DNA of 6,757 bases. Source: JAFDVL01 sp043719385 (GTDB taxonomy: Bacteria > Acidobacteriota > Blastocatellia > RBC074). Location of the stretch: the NCBI GenBank assembly GCA_043719385.1, contig JAYSTY010000326.1:1-6757 (forward strand), written 5' to 3'. This document shows, piece by piece, positions 1 to 6,568 of this stretch. Numbering within the stretch: position 1 is the stretch's first letter; each line of letters opens with the position of its first letter. A program made the translations under genes and the position numbers. The notes beneath the pieces were generated by a model. It had not been told where the DNA came from. It ran no database searches and worked only from the letters and a program-made list of their open reading frames with translations.

Positions 1-13
1 AGTGCTTTCATCA

Positions 14-60
14 TTTCCCCTTGTTAGCTGGTTCCGTTGTGTGACTGAACAACGGGGAAA
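14..60 (-). terminator. Imperfect hairpin downstream of the GDPD gene, possible terminator
   Basis: Positions 14-20 (TTTCCCC) pair with 54-60 (GGGGAAA), and 21-25 (TTGTT) pair with 48-52 (AACAA) with C53 bulged. This gives a 12-bp stem around a loop of about 22 nt. It lies about 40 nt past the stop codon of the minus-strand GDPD gene, where a terminator would be expected. There is no T-run on either exit side, so it is not a canonical intrinsic terminator and could instead be an RNA 3'-end stabiliser. Between it and the gene, AGCGCAAAT occurs twice (65-73 and 76-84). I see no coding signal in 1-102. Confidence 0.3.
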
Positions 61-102
61 GCATAGCGCAAATTCAGCGCAAATATCAATTGCGTAATTG
101 CC

Positions 103-822
103 TTACAGCTTTTTCATTTTTTCAAGATACGTGATCAAGCGGTCAGGCGTGTCGGTACAAATTCCATCAACGCCGCGTTCGATCATGGTTTGATACTCGC
201 GTTCAGAATTGGCCGTCCAGACATACAATTTTTTGCCCTGCTGTTTAATGTTACGAGCCAGACGCGCCGAGCAAAGCTTTACCTGCATGCACAGCGTTTG
301 ATAGTTGTAATTTTTCAGTGCCACTTCAGGAAAAGCTTCACGCCAGCGCACGAATGGATTGAGCGACGCAGTGCCGAGAATTAAGCCAAGGGCAAGATCA
401 TTGCTTTCATTGCCTAATTCTTTCATGAGGCCTAAATCAAAAGAGGCCAGCAGCACTTCATTTTTGACACCAAATTCACGTACCATTCGCACAGTTTCCG
501 CCGCTGCTTTTGGGTCTTTGATTTCCAGATATAACTGAATTTTCCCGCGTGTCAGTTCCAGCGTTTCCGGCAAAGTCGGCACGCGTTCACCTTTGCCGGC
601 ATCAGCACGACGCACTTCTGCTAAAGTCAGCGCACCAACTTTGCCGCGCAAATTTGTTGTGTGACTCAGGTCGTCGTCGTGGATGACGACTACGTGACCA
701 TCACGCGTGGCGTGCAAATCAAGCTCAATCATATCTGCGCCCATTTGCATGGCGCGTTCAAAGGCGAGCAGCGTGTTTTCAGGTGCGACGGCTTTTGCGC
801 CGCGATGGGCAATAACAATCAT
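103..822 (-). CDS. Glycerophosphodiester phosphodiesterase (GDPD family, UgpQ-like)
   Basis: This 239-residue protein is a single GDPD TIM-barrel domain of the usual size for cytosolic bacterial members. The family hydrolyses glycerophosphodiesters (deacylated phospholipids) to glycerol-3-phosphate and an alcohol. Visible signatures are the HRG motif at 6-8, PEN at 14-16, the E33-L-D35 metal pair, catalytic His48 in the IHDD motif, and E100-x-K102 (LEIK). The C-terminal VWTANSE segment and the following DGICTDTPD are also typical. His6 and His48 are the expected general acid/base residues. There is no signal peptide or membrane segment, so it should act in the cytoplasm on imported substrates. 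The ATG at 822 is the only sensible start because the HRG motif begins five residues later. No Shine-Dalgarno sequence is visible, and the DNA right up to the start codon is heptameric repeat. The gene diverges from the HD-GYP/GGDEF gene and has no operon partner here. The family is secure; the exact substrate is not known. Confidence 0.95.
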   Translation of the reverse strand: MIVIAHRGAKAVAPENTLLAFERAMQMGADMIELDLHATRDGHVVVIHDDDLSHTTNLRGKVGALTLAEVRRADAGKGERVPTLPETLELTRGKIQLYLEIKDPKAAAETVRMVREFGVKNEVLLASFDLGLMKELGNESNDLALGLILGTASLNPFVRWREAFPEVALKNYNYQTLCMQVKLCSARLARNIKQQGKKLYVWTANSEREYQTMIERGVDGICTDTPDRLITYLEKMKKL

Positions 823-933
823 AAAAGTTCAAAGTTCACAGTAAGAAGTTCACAGTTCGCAGTTCGCAGTTCGCAGCAAAGAGAGTTTACAGTTTACCGC
901 GAACTTCTTTAACTGCGAACTGCGAACTGTGAA
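821..933. repeat. Degenerate heptameric tandem repeat with a perfect 23-nt inverted repeat
   Basis: From 821 to 876 the sequence runs in 7-nt phase: ATAAAAG, TTCAAAG, TTCACAG, TAAGAAG, TTCACAG, then TTCGCAG three times. Related units TTTACAG and TTTACCG follow at 886-899. The stretch 849-871 is perfectly reverse-complementary to 911-933, so the two arms could form a 23-bp stem around a 39-nt loop (872-910). A 7-nt period is incompatible with coding. The repeat fills the space between the divergent GDPD and HD-GYP/GGDEF genes and touches the GDPD start codon. Such heptamers resemble the short tandemly repeated repetitive sequences known from other bacterial genomes. Whether this one is dispersed through the genome cannot be told from one window. 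Confidence 0.85.
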
Positions 934-1047
934 TGATCTTCGGAGCAGCTTTATCACCGCTTTGTAAGAATCCGCGCATAGCCATCCAATATCTTTGGCC
1001 TGCGCCTGGGTTCATTTTGCCGTTTGGAAACAGCAGGAAAAAAAACA
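934..1047 (+). other. Upstream region of the HD-GYP/GGDEF gene, no confident gene
   Basis: This 114-nt stretch lies between the inverted repeat and the cyclase start and should carry the cyclase promoter. The best match I can find is TTGTAA at 962-967 and TCCAAT at 985-990 with a 17-nt spacer. Each box matches the sigma-70 consensus in only four of six positions, so I do not call a promoter. A 42-codon plus-strand reading frame from the ATG at 933 runs through the cyclase start, and the minus strand is open too. Neither has recognisable features or an independent ribosome binding site. Confidence 0.4.
1035..1038 (+). promoter_or_regulatory. Ribosome binding site deciding the ATG at 1048
   Basis: AGGA at 1035-1038, followed by a run of A residues, lies 9 nt before the ATG at 1048. 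The in-frame TTG at 1024 has no purine-rich sequence at a proper distance (the preceding bases are CATTTTGCCG). The AGGA would also fall inside the coding region if TTG were used. The ATG is therefore preferred. Confidence 0.7.
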
Positions 1048-3531
1048 ATGCAATGGTTTGATCTTCAAGGATACGAAAAACGGAATAAGGCGTTATGGTG
1101 GATGGTCGTGGGCGGTGGAGTATTGACAATGCTGCTCAGCCTCACACAGGCACACACACTGGCACAAATTCAAATCTGGCAATTCGTCAGTCTCCTCTTC
1201 GTCATTGTCTTTGCCGGACGAATGACGATTGCGATGCCCAACAGCGCAGGCACAGTTTCACCGACCGACGCGCTGATTTTTCTCGCGACATTTTTTCTTG
1301 GCACTCCGGCGGCAACGATTGCTGCGGCGCTCAACGGATTTGTGGCGACTACGGCGACCAATCGGGCCAGGTCGGAAAGGATTTATGGAGCCAGCAATCA
1401 GGCGCTGGCAACGTGGCTGGCGTCATCGCTGATGTATGGGATTATCAATCGCGGCGGCCAAACGCCTTTGCACAATCTGATTACGCTTTCCGTTTCCGTC
1501 GAGCTATTGCTGCTGTCCGCTGTCGCAATGATTGCAGTTTATTTTTTTGTCGGCTCAATTCTGACGGCAACTTTTCAGGCCTGGCAGCAAAAATTAGCTG
1601 CCGGAAAATTCTGGCTGAATCATCATTTGTGGTCGGGCTTATATGTATTCGCGGTGGGCTTTGTCAGCATTCTGGTGTGCCTGTTAATCCTCAGTTATGG
1701 CCCGGCGTATATTTTATTGCTGGCTCCAATTATTGCCGCCAGCTTTGCTGCCTGCCAGAGTTACTTTACAAAGGTCGAAGCCACTTCACAGGACATTGCG
1801 GAAATTTCCCGCCTACATTTTGCGACGGTTGAAGCCCTGGCCACAGCCATTGACGCGAAAGATCAGGTGACGCATGAACACGTGCGCCGCGTGCAAATTT
1901 ATGCCGCAGGGATGGGGCGAATTTTTAATTTGCCGGAAGCTGAAATTGCCGCTTTACGAGCGGGCGCATTGCTGCACGACATCGGGAAGCTCGCCGTCCC
2001 GGATCATATTCTCAACAAACCTGGCAAACTGACGCCGGCGGAATTTGAGAAGATGAAAATTCATACGACGGTTGGCGCGCGGATTTTGGAACGCGTTGGC
2101 TTCCCCTATCCCGTCGTGCCAATCGTGCGTTATCACCACGAACGCTGGGATGGCAAGGGCTATCCCGAAGGTTTGCAGGGAACTGACATTCCGCTCACCG
2201 CGCGGATTTTAAGTGTCGTGGATTGTTTCGATGCCGTGCGCGAAGATCGCTCTTATCGGCGGGCTTTGATGCGTGATGAAGCCTGCCAGTTATTAAATAC
2301 GCAAAGCGAAAAACATTTTGACCCTGAAGTTGTCGCCACATTCCTGAAAAATTTACCGCAATTTGAAAGCGAAATTTTAGCGGCGGGATTGTCGCTGGAA
2401 CCGCAACGAGACGATGAGTTGAGCTTAGCCAGCGAAACTGAAACTGTCCCGCGAACAAATGAGCAGCCGGAATATCTTGGGCAAATTGCCGCCGCGCATC
2501 ACGAAGTTTCTTCGCTCTACGAAATTGCGCGGACGTTCAGTACTTCGCTTGATTTGGAAGACACGATCTCAATTTTCGTCAACAAGCTGAAATACATCAT
2601 TCCGTTCGAGACTTGCGCCGTTTATCTTTACGACGAAGAACAACAAGTTGCGCAACTCGAACATGTCATTGGCAAAGCCGCCGAAGCGTTTGCCGGACGC
2701 AGGGTTTTTCCCGGTGACGGTATTACCGGCTGGGTGCTGGCAAATCGTCGCATGTTTTGCAATACCGACCCGACTCTGGATTTAGCGGCGCTCAAGATTG
2801 GCAGCCACGAGTTCAAAACTTTAGCGGTTGCTCCTTTGCTGAAAGACGAAATGATGGTGGGCGTGATTGCGTTATATTCAGCGCAACTGGAACGTTACAC
2901 CAGTGATCATTTGCGCCTGCTGGAAACGATTTCCAGTCTGGCGGCGGATTCGATTTACAATGCGCTGCATCACGCGGAAACACGAGAATTTGCGCTGACC
3001 GACGCGCTGACCGGAATGCCGAACGCACGGTCATTGCATTTCCAGTTTGCGCAGGAATCAAATCGCGCAAATCGCCAGGAGACTCCGTTGTCAGTGTTGA
3101 TGATGGATTTGGATGGCTTCAAAAAAATTAATGACACGCTGGGACATCACGCCGGCAATGAATTTTTGATTGGTATTGCCAAAGTAATTTCCGCTGAACT
3201 GCGCAGCTATGATTACCTCGCTCGTTATGCCGGAGACGAGTTTGTAGCTTTGCTGCCAGGAGCGAACGAAGAAGATATTGACGATTTGATCTGGCGGATT
3301 CAGCGTGCCGTTGAGGGCTTCAAATTACCAGGCCGCGAAGGCGCACGTTTGCAGGCCGGAGTCAGCCTGGGCGCGGCACGATACAGCATCGAAGCGAATT
3401 CGCTGGAGCGTTTATTGCGCATCGCGGATCGCCGCATGTATAAAAATAAACATCTCCGCCGCCAGCATGATTTGCTGATGGAAGCCGGAGAATTTGGCGA
3501 CAACGTGTCACAGGTAATTGCAAGAAGTTGA
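1048..3531 (+). CDS. Membrane-bound HD-GYP / GAF / GGDEF cyclic-dinucleotide protein
   Basis: From the ATG this is 827 residues; an in-frame TTG 24 nt upstream lacks a ribosome binding site. The N-terminus (about 15-237) has roughly seven hydrophobic spans and forms a membrane module I cannot name. An HD-GYP domain follows (about 255-425): H278 in THEHVRR, H310-D311 in HDIGK, H339, H363-H364, GYP at 371-373, and D392/D395. It should hydrolyse a cyclic dinucleotide to pGpG or mononucleotides. Val274 sits four residues before H278, where trinuclear HD-GYPs carry Glu, so a two-metal site is likely. A GAF domain (about 488-645) is the probable ligand sensor. The C-terminal GGDEF domain (about 650-810) has metal residue D687, N695, an AGDEF signature at 728-732 and an intact RxxD inhibitory site (R719-D722). 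N704 replaces the Asp expected at the guanine-binding position (PleD D344), so product specificity may differ from c-di-GMP. It converges on the ClC gene with a 25-nt gap. The domain calls are secure; net activity and signal are unknown. Confidence 0.95.
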   Translation: MQWFDLQGYEKRNKALWWMVVGGGVLTMLLSLTQAHTLAQIQIWQFVSLLFVIVFAGRMTIAMPNSAGTVSPTDALIFLATFFLGTPAATIAAALNGFVATTATNRARSERIYGASNQALATWLASSLMYGIINRGGQTPLHNLITLSVSVELLLLSAVAMIAVYFFVGSILTATFQAWQQKLAAGKFWLNHHLWSGLYVFAVGFVSILVCLLILSYGPAYILLLAPIIAASFAACQSYFTKVEATSQDIAEISRLHFATVEALATAIDAKDQVTHEHVRRVQIYAAGMGRIFNLPEAEIAALRAGALLHDIGKLAVPDHILNKPGKLTPAEFEKMKIHTTVGARILERVGFPYPVVPIVRYHHERWDGKGYPEGLQGTDIPLTARILSVVDCFDAVREDRSYRRALMRDEACQLLNTQSEKHFDPEVVATFLKNLPQFESEILAAGLSLEPQRDDELSLASETETVPRTNEQPEYLGQIAAAHHEVSSLYEIARTFSTSLDLEDTISIFVNKLKYIIPFETCAVYLYDEEQQVAQLEHVIGKAAEAFAGRRVFPGDGITGWVLANRRMFCNTDPTLDLAALKIGSHEFKTLAVAPLLKDEMMVGVIALYSAQLERYTSDHLRLLETISSLAADSIYNALHHAETREFALTDALTGMPNARSLHFQFAQESNRANRQETPLSVLMMDLDGFKKINDTLGHHAGNEFLIGIAKVISAELRSYDYLARYAGDEFVALLPGANEEDIDDLIWRIQRAVEGFKLPGREGARLQAGVSLGAARYSIEANSLERLLRIADRRMYKNKHLRRQHDLLMEAGEFGDNVSQVIARS

Positions 3532-3556
3532 GGGGAAGCTGGCGTCTGAAAATAAT

Positions 3557-5428
3557 TTAGATACCAGGTTTACTTTCTGCATATTTTACATGTTCAGCAA
3601 GCTCCGCAGGCTCTTCTACCTTTACGACGTTCCTGCGATTTCTCTTGCGGGGTGGTTGTTTTTCTCGTGCCGCGATTCTGGCCTGGGCGCGCACGATGTC
3701 ACGCATGGAAATGATTCCTAAAATCTGATGGTGGTCTTTCCGGCTGACGACGGGAAGTAAGGAAAGTTCGCGCTCGCCGAGTTTCAACATCACGATGTCC
3801 AGCGGATGATCGAGGTAAGCAGTAACTACATCTTTAATGGCGATTTCGCCCAGCAAAGAATCTTCGTGACCCTGTGCCTGGAGATGGCGAAGTTCGCTGC
3901 GTGTAATAAATCCCGCCATCTTGAGCGATCCATCAACGACGGGAAAACCATAATGCGGATTGGTGGCGCAATATTCAATTGCTTCGCGTACCCTGAAGTT
4001 GGCTGGCAAAGTCGTCACTTCGCGGGTCATCACACTCGCGGCGGTTAATTTATGCAGCGAAGTTTTTGGTTGTGCCGGAGCCAGACGAACACCATCCTGT
4101 TCCAGCAATGCTTCGTAAATCGGAACGGGATTTAAGCGTTGCGCGACGATGTAACTGGTCGCATTGGCAATCATCAGCGGCAGAATCAGCGAGTAATTCT
4201 GCGTCATCTCAAACACGATCAACACCGAAGTAATTGGGGCGCGAATCACACCACAAAAACTTGCGCCCATCCCCACCAGCGCAAAAGCTCCGGGAGCCGT
4301 CGCATGACCGGGAAATGATGCTGCCACCAGATGCCCCATCGCGCCGCCGACCATCGCGCCGATGAATAAGGAAGGCGCAAAAATTCCACCGGAGCCGCCG
4401 GAACTGTAGGAAATAACGGTCGTGACAATTTTGGCGACTGAAAATGCGAGGAGCAATTTTAGCTCTAACCCGCCGTGCAAAGCTGAAGTCAATGTTTCGT
4501 ATCCGCCGCCCATCGCCTGGGGCGCAAACAGTCCGACGATGCCCACCGCAAAACCACCTATCGCGGGTTTGAGCCAGTTCGGGACCTTGCGGAATTGCCG
4601 AAACGCCATGCGCATTTTCAGCAGCGTGTTCGAGAAAAACACCGCCACACCGCCTACGATTGCGCCCAGCATGATATAGAAAATCAGTTCGGCTGGATGC
4701 TGAATTCCGTAAGCAGGAACTCCTTCGTAAACGGGTCTTGGGTCAAACGCACGCGCAATCGCCGAGGCAATAACCGCAGCGATGACGATGCCGCCCAGCA
4801 TGCGCTGATTCAAATCGCCGATGATTTCTTCAAACGCAAACGTGACGGCTGAAATCGGCGTATTGAAGGCAGCGGCAACAGCGGCGGCGGCTCCGACCGG
4901 TAATAAATCCATCAGGCGTCGCCGTGACACGCCAAAAAACCTGCCGAGAAACGAAGATACCGCCGCACAAATTTGTACCGTTGGGCCTTCGCGTCCGATG
5001 GATGCGCCCGTGCCGAGGCTGATGGCGGCGACGACAGCTTTGCCAATGGCCGATTTAAACGGCATCCGCCCATAATTGATGAAGTAGGCAGTTTTGACTT
5101 GCGGAATTCCGCTGCCACGCGCATCGGGAACCCAGAATTGCAACAGCAAGCCAACGATCAACCCGCCCAGCGTTGGAATCAGCAGCGTTAACGCCACAAA
5201 GCGCCAGGTCATCCCGTCTTTCGCTGCCTCAAAAACGTGGCGGATAATGTTGCGCTCCATCGCCAGAATCAGGACGTGAAACGACACCGCGACCAGGCCG
5301 CAGACAGCGCCGACGATCAGCGTAATGAAAAAAAGTTTTTGATTTTCCGGCAGGCCAAGCCGATCAAAAAAGCGAGTCGCTCGCAGTTCAATGCGGTACC
5401 ATTTGCGCCGGAGTTGTGCGCGTTGCAA
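3557..5428 (-). CDS. ClC-family chloride/proton antiporter with C-terminal CBS pair
   Basis: This 623-residue inner-membrane protein has a ClC core (about 30-440) with all three anion-pathway signatures: GSGIP at 105-109, GREGP at 145-149 and GGIFAP at 347-352, plus Tyr438 in PIYEALL (CLC-ec1 Tyr445 equivalent). E147 matches the external gating glutamate (CLC-ec1 Glu148). E201 in the FEE motif matches the internal proton glutamate (Glu203). With both present, H+/Cl- exchange is more likely than a passive channel, and Ser106 in GSGIP favours chloride over nitrate. Two CBS domains follow (about 461-515 and 530-583); in other ClC proteins these bind adenine nucleotides and modulate transport. 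A basic stretch (PPRKRNRRN, 592-600) and a short acidic tail end the protein. The start is a TTG with a strong ribosome binding site; the first internal Met (57) lies within the membrane core. The gene is convergent with the cyclase gene and divergent from the phospholipase-like gene. Likely roles are acid resistance or ion balance. Confidence 0.96.
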   Translation of the reverse strand: MQRAQLRRKWYRIELRATRFFDRLGLPENQKLFFITLIVGAVCGLVAVSFHVLILAMERNIIRHVFEAAKDGMTWRFVALTLLIPTLGGLIVGLLLQFWVPDARGSGIPQVKTAYFINYGRMPFKSAIGKAVVAAISLGTGASIGREGPTVQICAAVSSFLGRFFGVSRRRLMDLLPVGAAAAVAAAFNTPISAVTFAFEEIIGDLNQRMLGGIVIAAVIASAIARAFDPRPVYEGVPAYGIQHPAELIFYIMLGAIVGGVAVFFSNTLLKMRMAFRQFRKVPNWLKPAIGGFAVGIVGLFAPQAMGGGYETLTSALHGGLELKLLLAFSVAKIVTTVISYSSGGSGGIFAPSLFIGAMVGGAMGHLVAASFPGHATAPGAFALVGMGASFCGVIRAPITSVLIVFEMTQNYSLILPLMIANATSYIVAQRLNPVPIYEALLEQDGVRLAPAQPKTSLHKLTAASVMTREVTTLPANFRVREAIEYCATNPHYGFPVVDGSLKMAGFITRSELRHLQAQGHEDSLLGEIAIKDVVTAYLDHPLDIVMLKLGERELSLLPVVSRKDHHQILGIISMRDIVRAQARIAAREKQPPRKRNRRNVVKVEEPAELAEHVKYAESKPGI

Positions 5429-5435
5429 GGTAAGA

Positions 5436-5440
5436 CCTCA
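5436..5440 (-). promoter_or_regulatory. Ribosome binding site supporting the TTG start of the ClC gene
   Basis: On the minus strand TGAGG (plus positions 5440-5436) lies 7 nt before the TTG at 5428. This is near-ideal spacing and supports TTG as the true start. No ATG occurs in frame until codon 57, which would remove the cytoplasmic N-terminus and the first membrane helix. Confidence 0.75.
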
Positions 5441-5501
5441 ATCCGATATTCTCAACAGGGGGATCACATACAAGCGGGGACTTGCCAGGATGAAAGAAAA
5501 C

Positions 5502-5529
5502 ATCTTAGCATCCGTTGTTGCGCAAGCAA
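5502..5529 (-). promoter_or_regulatory. Possible sigma-70 promoter for the ClC gene
   Basis: Read on the minus strand, TTGCTT (5529-5524) and TAAGAT (5507-5502) are separated by 16 nt and lie about 75 nt before the TTG start. Both boxes are partial consensus matches. This is the best candidate I found in the 246-nt divergent region 5429-5674, which otherwise holds no gene I can support. Confidence 0.3.
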
Positions 5530-5674
5530 GGGAAAAGTGAATTCGCCGCTGAGCAAATCGGATATTTAAGACGAAATTATCTGAGACGTTGAAGCGCAAA
5601 CCCATCTGGCATACGATGAAATGCGTGGTCAATTGTAATTATGTGCTAACAACAAAATAACTACCGTATAAATT

Positions 5675-6568
5675 ATGAAAACACGTTTATCTATTTGTCT
5701 GCTGCTAATTATTTGCCTTTCATTGCCGAGCCAGGTTAATGGCTGGGGCGATCACGGGCATGAAATTTCAGGCCTTGCTGCTGCCTTAAAAGTTCCCACG
5801 GAAATGCCGTCATTTTTTTTGCAATCAGCGAGGCAGCTTAGCTACCTCAATCCTGAGCCTGACCGCTGGCGTGAAAAGGCCGAATCCGATCTTGATCCCG
5901 CAATTAAATCTTTTTCCCCGGATCACTACATTGATATGGAATTTGTCCCGGAAGGCGCATTAACCAGTGCGGCAGATCGTTACGCCTTTATCGAAGCGCT
6001 CATTAAAGCGGGTCGCAAACCCGCCGAAGCTGGGTTCGTGCCGTATCGCATCATGGAATTATTTCAGAGCCTGCGGATTGAATTCAGATTGTGGCGCAAC
6101 ACGACCGATGCAATGAAACGCGCAATGATCGAACAACGCATCATCAACGACGCCGGAATTCTGGGGCATTACGTCACCGATGCCGCCAATCCGCATCACA
6201 CGACAATGCACCACAACGGCTGGGTCGGCGATAATCCCAAAGGGTACAGCACGGATAAAACGATTCACTATCGTTTTGAAACGGAGTACGTCAAATCACA
6301 TTTGCAGGTGAATGATTTATTGCCGCTGATGGGGACAGCACGGATACTTGCCAAACCACGCGAAGAGCTGATTACTTATTTGCAAACCTCGCGCTCACAC
6401 CTCGAAGAGCTTTACGAACTGGAAAAGAAAGAGAGCTTTGGCGAACAGACGAAGTCACCTGAGCACAAGAAATTCGTGGCGGCGCGGCTGGCTGCCGGAG
6501 CGCAAATGCTGCGTGATTTTTGGTGGACGGCGTGGGCTACAAGTGAAGTGAAAACAACTGTGCCGTAA
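5675..6568 (+). CDS. Secreted zinc-dependent phospholipase C / S1-P1 nuclease family enzyme
   Basis: This 297-residue protein has a signal peptide (Lys3/Arg4, hydrophobic 5-17) with a likely cleavage after VNG, leaving Trp24 as the mature N-terminus. In nuclease P1 and Bacillus PC-PLC the N-terminal Trp itself binds zinc. A full set of nine trinuclear zinc ligands can be matched: W24, H29, D63, H84, H165, D169, H175, H198 and E202. Several spacings equal those of nuclease P1 (W1-H6, H116-D120-H126, H126-H149), while the last ligand is Glu as in PC-PLC rather than Asp as in P1. The mature protein has no cysteine, so no disulfides. It would act in the periplasm or outside the cell on phospholipids or single-stranded nucleic acid; sequence alone does not decide. 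No Shine-Dalgarno sequence precedes the ATG, and the upstream DNA is AT-rich. Cys14 is not in a proper lipobox (LIIC), so a lipoprotein is unlikely. It is divergent from the ClC gene and has no co-directional neighbour. Confidence 0.9.
   Translation: MKTRLSICLLLIICLSLPSQVNGWGDHGHEISGLAAALKVPTEMPSFFLQSARQLSYLNPEPDRWREKAESDLDPAIKSFSPDHYIDMEFVPEGALTSAADRYAFIEALIKAGRKPAEAGFVPYRIMELFQSLRIEFRLWRNTTDAMKRAMIEQRIINDAGILGHYVTDAANPHHTTMHHNGWVGDNPKGYSTDKTIHYRFETEYVKSHLQVNDLLPLMGTARILAKPREELITYLQTSRSHLEELYELEKKESFGEQTKSPEHKKFVAARLAAGAQMLRDFWWTAWATSEVKTTVP

Noticed and set aside
849..933. CRISPR array.
   Set aside because: The repeats are 7 nt with no unique spacers of regular length, and there are no cas genes.
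1024..1047. TTG at 1024 as the start of the HD-GYP/GGDEF gene, adding eight residues.
   Set aside because: No ribosome binding site precedes it, whereas the ATG at 1048 has AGGA 9 nt upstream.
1095..1832. 245-codon plus-strand reading frame inside the cyclase gene.
   Set aside because: It overlaps the membrane domain coding region in another frame, is rich in Cys, Arg and Ser without domain structure, and has no start signal of its own.
3532..3556. Shared terminator between the convergent cyclase and ClC genes.
   Set aside because: The 25-nt gap contains no convincing stem or T-run.
5237..5569. 110-codon plus-strand frame antisense to the ClC start.
   Set aside because: It is mostly the complement of the ClC coding region, has low-complexity charged composition and resembles no family.
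5431..5572. Short matches around the ClC promoter: TAAGAC at 5431 and 5567, and ATCCGAT / ATCGGAT as an inverted pair at 5442 and 5556.
   Set aside because: Six to seven bases each, which is expected by chance in this length. Not enough to propose an operator.
5438..5632. 64-codon minus-strand frame just before the ClC gene, as a small leader gene.
   Set aside because: No ribosome binding site or recognisable features, and it occupies the expected promoter region. Likely chance.
5667..5672. TATAAA as a -10 box for the phospholipase-like gene.
   Set aside because: It ends two bases before the ATG, so transcription would start inside the coding region. It is simply part of an AT-rich leader.
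5702..5722. Lipoprotein signal with Cys14 as the acylated residue.
   Set aside because: LIIC lacks the small residue required before the cysteine. A type I cleavage after VNG exposes the zinc-binding Trp instead.
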